Below, in pieces: positions 1-5,948 of a stretch of DNA of 64,000 nucleotides. The stretch comes from an uncultured Roseovarius sp. (GTDB lineage Bacteria > Pseudomonadota > Alphaproteobacteria > Rhodobacterales > Rhodobacteraceae). The stretch's first letter is position 1, and each line of letters starts with the position of its first letter. Both the position numbers and the translations under genes were made by a program. The DNA lies in NCBI GenBank assembly GCA_951812895.1, contig OX638333.1, forward strand, positions 176,366 through 240,365, in the 5' to 3' direction. The notes beneath the pieces were generated by a model. The model made no database searches. It saw only the letters and a program-made list of their open reading frames with translations, and was not told the origin of the DNA.

Positions 1-382
1 TGGGGTGAATGTTCCGGGCCATTGGATTGAAAACCCGCAGGAAGTCGATCCGGCTGAAATCCTGAAATCCGAAAATGTTGAACAGCGGGCGGCGGGCGCG
101 CAGATAATCGGGTGGCCTCGAATGGCCGAAAAGCTGGACCGCAAGATTATCGAAGGAGACCCGGAAAGTGACGTTGGCGCTCTTGTTGAGTTCACGCTGC
201 CGGGCCTGCCCGATCCCGGGCGGTTCCTCATGGCGAAATGCCCCAGAAACGGGATCATCTGCGAAGGTGTTCCTCGTGTGTCCGACATAGACGATCAACC
301 AATAAGCACAGCGATTGCGGCGCAAGCATGGCGGGACTGCCTGCCGCAGGCTGAATACATTCATCCCGCCATTCGCACATAG
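1..382 (+). CDS. Phage/island hypothetical protein, 5' end possibly cut by window edge
   Basis: The reading frame is open to the left edge of the window, so the gene may be truncated; a GTG at position 5 is a possible start giving 125 residues, but its ribosome binding site cannot be checked. The opening residues (GHWIENPQEVDPAEI) resemble, from memory, the C-terminal part of the DUF6745 family found in phages and actinobacterial and proteobacterial islands, which are normally about 300 residues or more. If that is right, only the last third is present here. The gene is followed after nine bases by the next small gene, which suggests one operon. Function unknown. Confidence 0.55.
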   Translation, partial: GVNVPGHWIENPQEVDPAEILKSENVEQRAAGAQIIGWPRMAEKLDRKIIEGDPESDVGALVEFTLPGLPDPGRFLMAKCPRNGIICEGVPRVSDIDDQPISTAIAAQAWRDCLPQAEYIHPAIRT

Positions 383-391
383 GAGAACAAC

Positions 392-739
392 ATGCGCGTA
401 GCTATTGCAAACCAAGGTGAGGTCCGAATTGACCGGATCGACGCCATACCCAAAGTTGAAACGAAGGAGTTCAAAGAGAAGAGCACCAAAGGCTGGATCA
501 TTAGCCATTCTGAGCAGGGGCATCATCACACATTAGGTGGTGACTGCGAGGTTTTGGAGCGCGCGGAATGTCCGGCAGGCGCACGTATTCTCTATGCCAT
601 CGTTAAGGAGCCAACCAAGCTCTTTCAAGACGCGGCTGTGCCCCATGATCCAGTGGATTTGAGCGAGGGTATTTATGAATTCCGTATCAAGCGGGAATAC
701 GATCCTTTTGCGGATCAGGCGCGCCGGGTAGCGGACTGA
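392..739 (+). CDS. Hypothetical protein with GHHH motif, phage-associated
   Basis: A 115-residue soluble protein without signal peptide or membrane segment. It starts at an ATG preceded by AGGAGAA at good spacing. Features visible are a Gly-His-His-His stretch (residues 43-46), which might bind a metal, and a charged C-terminus (REYDPF...RRVAD). I recall similar small proteins with a GH-H-rich centre and a C-terminal REY/RRVAD ending next to DUF6745-type genes in phages, which fits the upstream neighbour, but no function is known. Spacing to the upstream gene is nine bases, so the two are probably co-transcribed. Confidence 0.6.
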   Translation: MRVAIANQGEVRIDRIDAIPKVETKEFKEKSTKGWIISHSEQGHHHTLGGDCEVLERAECPAGARILYAIVKEPTKLFQDAAVPHDPVDLSEGIYEFRIKREYDPFADQARRVAD

Positions 740-760
740 CTTTAACCCCACCCACAACAA

Positions 761-782
761 GCCCCCGCTAACAGGCGGGGGC
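761..782 (+). terminator. GC-rich hairpin without T-tract between island genes
   Basis: A perfect 8-base inverted repeat (GCCCCCGC / GCGGGGGC) with a 6-base loop lies between the GHHH gene and the phosphoesterase gene. It is followed by a purine-rich Shine-Dalgarno region rather than a T-tract, so it is more likely an RNA-processing or mRNA-stabilising hairpin than a true intrinsic terminator. Confidence 0.4.
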
Positions 783-799
783 GGAAAGGAGAACGGCAA

Positions 800-1282
800 A
801 TGACAGATTTTCTAATTGGCTGCACTCACTTCGGCCATGAAAACATAATCAAGCTGGCAAATAGGCCGTTTTCTTCTGTTGAGGAAATGGATGCCACCAT
901 TATTGAGAATTGGAACCGTGTAGTCGGCCCTCGGGATACGGTCTACCACCTCGGCGACTTCGCTTTTCGTGGCAAGCCCGGTTCTGGTTATGAAGCACAT
1001 TTGAACGGAAAAATTATTGGCATTCAGGGCAACCACGACCCCCAGCATTGGGGCGTGCCATATTTAAACATCAAGCGTAACAAGCGCCGATCTGTTCTGT
1101 TTCACTATCCTATTGAGGAATGGGATGGCTGGTATCGTGGATCAGTGCATTTTCATGCTCACACCCATTCACCCGAATTTCACAGCGCCGAACGTCGCGG
1201 AAACGTCGGGGTCGATGCCATTGGATTTACCCCGATCCGCTTGGAAGAAGCCGTTTCAAGATTGATGGACAAATCTCAATGA
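800..1282 (+). CDS. Calcineurin-like metallophosphoesterase, phage type
   Basis: A 160-residue protein of the small phage-type metallophosphoesterase family. It probably hydrolyses a phosphodiester or phosphomonoester; the substrate is unknown. The motifs seen are H10 and FGH (11-13), GD at 52-53, GNHD at 77-80 and an HFHAHTH histidine cluster at 117-123, matching the metal-binding blocks of the fold. The first block is odd: these enzymes usually have Asp-x-His, but here residue 8 is Cys (CTH), which removes one expected metal ligand. The start at 800 has AAAGGAGAA in front of it. The stop overlaps the next start as ATGA, so the two genes are translationally coupled. Confidence 0.85.
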   Translation: MTDFLIGCTHFGHENIIKLANRPFSSVEEMDATIIENWNRVVGPRDTVYHLGDFAFRGKPGSGYEAHLNGKIIGIQGNHDPQHWGVPYLNIKRNKRRSVLFHYPIEEWDGWYRGSVHFHAHTHSPEFHSAERRGNVGVDAIGFTPIRLEEAVSRLMDKSQ

Positions 1283-1845
1283 CCAATAACACAGATACCA
1301 GCCGGGAATCGGTGGCACGTCGTGATATAATTGACCGCCTTGCAGACGTTACTGGATTCATTCGATTTGAGACAGGTCACAGGGTTGCTGCGGCTGGCTG
1401 CTTGGCCGAAGAAGCAATATATCAGATTAAGCGCCTAAGAGCAGAGCGTGACGCGGCCCTTGCTGATCGCTGGCAACCTATGGAGACAGCACCCAAGGAT
1501 ACTCCGGTCAGGATCAAAATCCCCTCCAACCAAGATTATCACGGATGTCAGGAGCTTCTGGCAATTAATGTGAACGGTACGCGCTGGCACTCATTCGCAT
1601 GGGCCATGGGGCGTGATTTGGACTTTGAGCCGTTGGGCTGGATGCCGCTACCAAGCGCGTCAGATCAACCCACCCCAGACCGCTACACAGACGGTTGGAA
1701 CGCGGGGATAGAGGCGGCGACACAGGAGTGCGTTGGTCATTCTGGATACCTGTACAAACAAGGTCTGGGATTGGAGTGCTGCGCCGCTGTAGCTTCGGAG
1801 TTAGGCGGAGATATCCGCTCCCTCACCCTACAGGAGGATGGGTGA
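1279..1845 (+). CDS. Phage hypothetical protein with WxPMETAPKD motif
   Basis: A 188-residue protein starting at the ATG that overlaps the phosphoesterase stop (ATGA); the longer open frame upstream of this start is a shadow of that gene. Residues about 73-82 read WQPMETAPKD and a Gly-Trp-Met-Pro-Leu-Pro follows some 50 residues later. This W-P-E-T-A-P-K-D plus GWMPLP arrangement is typical of small DUF551-like proteins encoded in phage accessory regions. The N-terminal 60 residues look helical and charged. Function unknown. The stop overlaps the next start by one base (TGATG). Confidence 0.7.
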   Translation: MTNNTDTSRESVARRDIIDRLADVTGFIRFETGHRVAAAGCLAEEAIYQIKRLRAERDAALADRWQPMETAPKDTPVRIKIPSNQDYHGCQELLAINVNGTRWHSFAWAMGRDLDFEPLGWMPLPSASDQPTPDRYTDGWNAGIEAATQECVGHSGYLYKQGLGLECCAAVASELGGDIRSLTLQEDG

Positions 1846-2009
1846 TGGTAGGATACGAGACATGCGAAAATCCCAAATACGAATATGACGCCAGCAATGA
1901 CGGTGTATGGATCATGGTAAATGGTGAGCATTCTGTTTTCTTACCGCGCAATGTGATAATTTCAATGCTTTCGCTGCTGCCTTCATTCCCACCGGAGGCC
2001 ACCCCATGA
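1845..2009 (+). CDS. Small phage hypothetical protein (54 aa)
   Basis: A 54-residue open frame whose ATG shares one base with the preceding stop (TGATG) and has CAGGAGG in front of it, so it is translated by coupling. It contains no membrane segment or recognisable domain; it is mildly acidic and has aromatic residues (YEYD, VWIMV). Its stop overlaps the next gene's start (ATGA). The tight overlaps on both sides are the main support for it being real. The longer in-frame extension upstream is only an antiphase reading of the previous gene. Confidence 0.6.
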   Translation: MVGYETCENPKYEYDASNDGVWIMVNGEHSVFLPRNVIISMLSLLPSFPPEATP

Positions 2010-2422
2010 CCCTAATCAACGATATCAAGAAAGACGCAGGGGCGGGAACACCGGGGCCATGGTCAATGGAAACCGTAAAAACCAGTTGCGGAACATGTCA
2101 CAAGATTGGGCCATTTCCATCGGCAGAATATTTTAGGCCACACCGACCTCTGACGCATGCATGTATATATGATGATTACCCGCCGGGAATCGGTCATAAA
2201 CATCTGATAGCCAACGCCCGCCGCATAGCCCGTGTGCCTGATCTGGAGCGCTTGGTGCTTGAATTGCACGGCCAGAACCAACGGTTACGGGAAGCGCTTG
2301 AACCGTTCGCGGATGCTGCCGACGAAATGGACGATTGTGGATATGATGATTTCACACAAGCACCCGTTACGGCAGGACAATGCCGCACAGCCCGCACCGC
2401 ACTGGAACAGGAGGGGGAGTGA
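2006..2422 (+). CDS. Phage hypothetical protein with CxxC pair
   Basis: A 138-residue protein that starts in an ATGA overlap with the preceding gene. It has a Cys-Gly-Thr-Cys pair at residues 28-31 and a helical stretch around residues 70-100 (IANARRIARVPDLERL) of the kind seen in small Ead/Ea22-like accessory phage proteins. No catalytic motif is visible. It ends directly before the excisionase-like gene and has a purine-rich tail (GGAGGGGGAG) that serves as that gene's ribosome binding site. Function unknown. Confidence 0.65.
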   Translation: MTLINDIKKDAGAGTPGPWSMETVKTSCGTCHKIGPFPSAEYFRPHRPLTHACIYDDYPPGIGHKHLIANARRIARVPDLERLVLELHGQNQRLREALEPFADAADEMDDCGYDDFTQAPVTAGQCRTARTALEQEGE

Positions 2423-2716
2423 ATGCCCGGACAAAAGCCATATAATCCAGAAACTCTTGCAGATCGGTGGGGCTGTAGTGCTACTACTATCAGAAATCAG
2501 TGTGCATCGGGCCAAATCAGGCACTTCCGACTTGGCAACATGTACCGAATACCGGCTGACGTTGTGGAGGAAATAGAGCAATGCACGAACTCACAATCGG
2601 ACGATTGCGAGGAGGATTCGCAGTCAGTTGGTATGAGAACGGAAAACGGCGACGTTATCAGCTTGAGGCACGCACCCGAAAGGAAGCGGAGGCCGAGGGC
2701 CGAGACAAGTACCTAG
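2423..2716 (+). CDS. Excisionase-like helix-turn-helix protein
   Basis: A 97-residue DNA-binding protein. The N-terminal 50 residues (ETLADRWGCSATTIRNQ ... IRHFRLGNMYRIP) form the winged MerR/excisionase-type helix-turn-helix, in which a Trp-Gly-Cys-Ser turn and a basic wing followed by a RIPADVVEEIE helix are typical. Such proteins bend attachment-site DNA and direct the neighbouring integrase toward excision. The C-terminal 45 residues are polar, low in structure, and encoded by DNA that also encodes the first 45 residues of the integrase in another frame (2581-2716). It has a strong GAGGGGGAG site immediately upstream. Confidence 0.8.
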   Translation: MPGQKPYNPETLADRWGCSATTIRNQCASGQIRHFRLGNMYRIPADVVEEIEQCTNSQSDDCEEDSQSVGMRTENGDVISLRHAPERKRRPRAETST

Positions 2717-3585
2717 AAAAGTCAAAACCTAAAGGTAAATGGCTGGTTTCACAGCTCTGGGAAATGTACGTCGCTTACTTGGGTGCAAAGCCTACAGCCA
2801 CAACCATGAAATTCACCGGCAAGGCCATCCTGCCCCACTTCGGAGCATTAAGGCCGGATCAAATCACAGATCAGGATAGCAAGGATTACCTCAAGAGCAG
2901 GATCAAAGAGGGCCGCAAGCTGGGCGCTGTTCACACAGAACTAGGCCACCTCAGAAGCACAATGAATTGGGCATTCAAGCGAAACCTGATCGACCGATCC
3001 CCACATATCGAATTACCCCCAAAGCCTGATTCCGATGTTCGCCCTCTTAGCGATACCGAATTGCAGCGTATCATTGACGGATGCGGCGCGCCCCACGTGC
3101 GACTCGCCGTAATTCTTTTATTGACGACTGGCGCTAGGGTTGGAGCGGTATTGGATCGAACTTGGGATAAGATTGATTTTGAGAGAGGCGTCATCGACTT
3201 ACGCGAAACAGACGGTGTAACCCGAAAAGGACGCGCCGTTATCCCAATGAACAGAATGGCCCGTGCGGCGCTACAGACCGCCCATGAGGCGCGCAACACC
3301 GAATGGGTGGTCGAGTTCAACGGAAAGCCCATCAAGTCCATTAGGACGGGTTACAGCAACGCTCTCGAACGTGCAGGGCTTCAAGGAACAAACATTCACC
3401 AGATCAGGCATACCGTGGCCGTGAAAATGCTGGCAGCGGGACAACCCATTGAACGGGTCAGCCAGTATCTGGGGCACTCAAACATTCAGATCACGCAAAA
3501 GATATACGCCCGATTCATGCCGGAACATTTGGCCGATGCGGCTGAGATTCTGAACCTTGATGGGGTTCATTCTGGCACCATATAG
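2581..3585 (+). CDS. int: Tyrosine recombinase/integrase
   Basis: A 334-residue phage-type tyrosine recombinase that would catalyse integration of the element. An N-terminal arm-type/SAM-like region (about 1-145) is followed by the catalytic domain, in which the conserved set is complete: R186 (TTGARVGAV), K216, H273-x-x-R276 (HQIRH), H299 (LGHSN) and the nucleophile Y309 (KIYARF). The start at 2581 lies inside the excisionase-like gene, giving a 136-base overlap in different frames. The gene ends 53 bases from the 3' end of tRNA-Val, consistent with use of that tRNA as attB. All catalytic residues are present, so it should be active. Confidence 0.95.
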   Translation: MHELTIGRLRGGFAVSWYENGKRRRYQLEARTRKEAEAEGRDKYLEKSKPKGKWLVSQLWEMYVAYLGAKPTATTMKFTGKAILPHFGALRPDQITDQDSKDYLKSRIKEGRKLGAVHTELGHLRSTMNWAFKRNLIDRSPHIELPPKPDSDVRPLSDTELQRIIDGCGAPHVRLAVILLLTTGARVGAVLDRTWDKIDFERGVIDLRETDGVTRKGRAVIPMNRMARAALQTAHEARNTEWVVEFNGKPIKSIRTGYSNALERAGLQGTNIHQIRHTVAVKMLAAGQPIERVSQYLGHSNIQITQKIYARFMPEHLADAAEILNLDGVHSGTI

Positions 3586-3638
3586 GTTCAGTGAACTAGG
3601 ATACACTTCGTGCGATTTGCGTAAGTCATTGAAAAATA

Positions 3639-3714
<76 letters not shown>

Positions 3715-3768
3715 GTTGGGCGCGTCTTACAAACTGGTGCCGATCAGTGCAAGAGGGAAGATGCGGAA

Positions 3769-4344
3769 TTATTCATACAAGATTTCCGCCTGCCCGTTTC
3801 GCAGGTGATGAACCACCCCCTGCCCACCCGGCAGTTGCGATAAATTCTCCGGCGGCAACCCAAGGATCAGGCAACGCAGCAACCGCGACGTTACCCCGTG
3901 GGTGACAATCACTGAGGGTTCTGTCACCTGCTCCAGAAACTGATCAACACGTGCAACCATCTGGTACAGACTTTCGCCCCCGGGAGCTGCGAATTTCCAC
4001 AAATGCAGATCTTCACGATGTTTCAGGTCGGGATGCATCTGTTTGATCTGCTCCACAGTCTGTCCCTGCCAGTCTCCAATCCCGATCTCGGCCAGTGCGG
4101 CGTCGGTCGTGATTGATCGCCCTTCTGCCGCAATGCGCGCCGTGTGCTGTGCACGTCCTGCATCGCTCGCAAATACCGGAACCGGCCCGGGCAACACCCG
4201 TTTCAGAATCTTGGCTTGGGCCTTTGCCTGACCAATTCCAACCGGTGTCAGGGGGCTGTCATGCTGGCCTTGCAGTTTTCCCGCGACATTCCATTCGGTC
4301 TGCCCATGCCGCAGAATCCAAACCTCTGGAAATACGCAGCTCAT
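3769..4344 (-). CDS. Histidine phosphatase family protein (copy 2 of tandem pair)
   Basis: A 191-residue member of the phosphoglycerate-mutase/acid-phosphatase branch 1 superfamily. The phosphohistidine motif RHG is at residues 12-14 (LRHGQTEWN), a probable acid-base Glu is at 86, and the second catalytic histidine is H149 (VTHGVTS), so the active site is complete. The substrate cannot be read from sequence; relatives include broad phosphatases, CobC-like and PhoE-like enzymes. It overlaps the upstream homologue by four bases (ATGA), and the two clearly arose by duplication: they share the same RHGQTEWN start and a similar Gly-Gln-Gly...NGQ...ILxE C-terminus. Confidence 0.88.
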   Translation of the reverse strand: MSCVFPEVWILRHGQTEWNVAGKLQGQHDSPLTPVGIGQAKAQAKILKRVLPGPVPVFASDAGRAQHTARIAAEGRSITTDAALAEIGIGDWQGQTVEQIKQMHPDLKHREDLHLWKFAAPGGESLYQMVARVDQFLEQVTEPSVIVTHGVTSRLLRCLILGLPPENLSQLPGGQGVVHHLRNGQAEILYE

Positions 4345-4922
4345 TGCGCCACTGCACCCACCTCTTCCAGCAGGCTTTCCTGCCCGTTTTCCAGAACATA
4401 GACACAGCCCTGTCGGTTGCTTAGCCCATTCATCTCTTCCCGGCTTAGCCCACGGATCAGCCCGCGCAGTACCTGCCCCAGCAGCCCGTGCGACACAACG
4501 ATACTGGGACCAGTCAGATCGGTCAGAAAGCTGCGCACACGCGCCTCAAGCGCATCGAAATCCTCTCCGCCAGGGGCTGCTGCATAGACCGCCAGATCCC
4601 CTTCGCCCGGCGCCACCTCATCTCGCAACCGACCTTCCCATTCGCCGGTTGCAATTTCTGCTAATCGCTCATCGATGACAAAAGCGGCATTGTTCAGTGC
4701 AATCTCTGCCGTCCGCCGCGCCCGCCCCAAGGGAGAGGCAAATATGCCACCCGTTCCACGCTGTACCTTTGCCAAAACCGGCGCGATCAACCGCGCCTGC
4801 GCCTGCGCGTCGGTCACACCTTTTGCGGTTAATGGGGAATCCTTACGGCCCTGAATGCGTCGCACCGCGTTCCATTCAGTCTGCCCATGTCTCAGGAACC
4901 AGATTTTGGGAATGTCCAGCAT
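4341..4922 (-). CDS. Histidine phosphatase family protein (copy 1 of tandem pair)
   Basis: A 193-residue histidine phosphatase, upstream gene of the tandem pair. RHG lies at 11-13 (FLRHGQTEWN), the Ala-Ser-Pro-Leu-Gly-Arg-Ala-Arg block at 62-69 contains the substrate-binding arginines, and the second histidine is H145 (VVSHGLLGQ). The fold and all catalytic residues are intact. Its paralogue follows with an ATGA overlap, so both are made from one message. Duplicate phosphatases of this family often differ in substrate; here the phosphate-binding residues are the same and the middle segments (residues 90-120) differ most. Confidence 0.88.
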   Translation of the reverse strand: MLDIPKIWFLRHGQTEWNAVRRIQGRKDSPLTAKGVTDAQAQARLIAPVLAKVQRGTGGIFASPLGRARRTAEIALNNAAFVIDERLAEIATGEWEGRLRDEVAPGEGDLAVYAAAPGGEDFDALEARVRSFLTDLTGPSIVVSHGLLGQVLRGLIRGLSREEMNGLSNRQGCVYVLENGQESLLEEVGAVAQ

Positions 4923-5055
4923 GTCAGACTCTTCAAATCAACAGAATATCGACTCAGCAATCTGGATGATCAGGAACCTGAATTCCCTGTTTTTTTGGAA
5001 AAGGACACAGCACAAAACCAATAATCCGGTCACCCATCAGTGTGAGGGTCTAGCG

Positions 5056-5487
5056 TCACTCCGCTGCGTCTGCAAGCGTGTCCATCGTGTTATCCGACGC
5101 GCTGTTTCCAGGCCGGCTCTGGCGGATCTTGGCAACGATGACCCTGGCATTGGCAACTTCTTTGGACCGCTGCTGCTTGATCTTGCCCATTGGATGCAAG
5201 TTCAGTTCACGCCCCTCGGCCAATGCGTCACCAAGGATATCCATAATCGCCTCGGCAACCGGCTTGGCAAATTTCTTTTTGACCCCGGTCCGCTCAACAA
5301 CCATATCCAGCAGCTCTTTTTTACGAAGCTCCGAACCGCCAACCACTGCGGGTGTTTCTGTAACCAGGCTCGGGCTGGGCACCTTGGTTTTGGCGGTTTC
5401 CGCTGTCGCCTTCGGGCGCGCAGAAGCCACAGATTTCTTCGCCGTTGCAGGTTTTGTTTTGTCGGATTGCGTTGCCCGGGTTGTCAT
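5056..5487 (-). CDS. HU family DNA-binding protein with basic N-terminal tail
   Basis: A 143-residue HU-like histone protein. The C-terminal 90 residues (from SELRKKELLDMVV) form the HU fold, with the DNA-binding arm region LNLHPMGKIKQQRSKE. The N-terminal 50 residues are a flexible Lys/Ala/Thr/Pro-rich extension resembling the tails of eukaryotic H1 or of HU variants in some alphaproteobacteria. The start is taken as ATG 5487 because AAGGTGAGG lies just upstream; an alternative GTG twelve bases earlier has this Shine-Dalgarno inside the coding sequence. HU next to lon is a common pairing in Rhodobacterales; the small divergent gene and lon lie upstream of it. Confidence 0.85.
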   Translation of the reverse strand: MTTRATQSDKTKPATAKKSVASARPKATAETAKTKVPSPSLVTETPAVVGGSELRKKELLDMVVERTGVKKKFAKPVAEAIMDILGDALAEGRELNLHPMGKIKQQRSKEVANARVIVAKIRQSRPGNSASDNTMDTLADAAE

Positions 5488-5615
5488 TTTGCGCCTCACC
5501 TTTTTGTATTTGTACGCTCAGATTAACCTTTTGAGGCTCGTTTGACTACCTGTGAGTTGACGAAAGCACCACAATATCTTTAAAATCAAACTAAATGTAG
5601 TATTGGGGACGCAGT

Positions 5616-5813
5616 ATGAAGACTAGAACAGTTGCTGTCATCTATACGGCAATCTTCCTATCCACCTCGGCGCATGCAGGCAGCTTATCTGATCCTGTCG
5701 TCGAACCTGAGGTCATCGTCGCCGAAACAGAGCAGAGCTCTGAGGACGTGCAGGGCCTGTTGGCTGCGCTTGCAGTGATGACAATCGTTCTTGGTGCCGC
5801 CGGTGCATTCTGA
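5616..5813 (+). CDS. Small secreted/membrane protein (65 aa)
   Basis: A 65-residue protein with a clear N-terminal signal peptide (basic MKTR, hydrophobic core, cleavage after AHA at about residue 21), a short acidic linker (PVVEPEVIVAETEQ), and a C-terminal hydrophobic segment (about residues 47-65, ending AAGAF) that would anchor it in the membrane. Small Rhodobacterales proteins of this design with the Pro-Val-Val-Glu-Pro linker are familiar to me as unnamed conserved proteins. It is read divergently from the HU gene and convergently with lon. Function unknown. Confidence 0.7.
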   Translation: MKTRTVAVIYTAIFLSTSAHAGSLSDPVVEPEVIVAETEQSSEDVQGLLAALAVMTIVLGAAGAF

Positions 5814-5895
5814 ACGCCCGGCGGAGCTACTTTTCAAGAGAATCTCTCTTTGAAGGGCGGGTTTCGCAGAGGCTAATGACATTTGCGATACCAAA

Positions 5896-5930
5896 TGAAA
5901 AAGGGCGTCCCAAACAGAAACGCCCCTCTT
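5896..5930 (-). terminator. Intrinsic terminator of lon
   Basis: A 6-base inverted repeat GGGCGT / ACGCCC (5903-5908 and 5920-5925) with an 11-base loop is followed, in the minus direction, by TTTTTC. It lies just after the lon stop codon. Confidence 0.75.
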
Positions 5931-5948
5931 CAAACTCGATCCGTCGAT

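Noticed and set aside
4855-5545. Plus-strand frames of 155-223 codons across the HU gene
   Set aside because: Both are antisense shadows of the HU gene and have no family resemblance.
5814-5870. Possible terminator after the 65-residue membrane protein
   Set aside because: TTCAAGAGA/TCTCTTTGAA can pair within a CGCCC/GGGCG frame, but there is no T-tract and the pairing is imperfect, so it was left out of the features.
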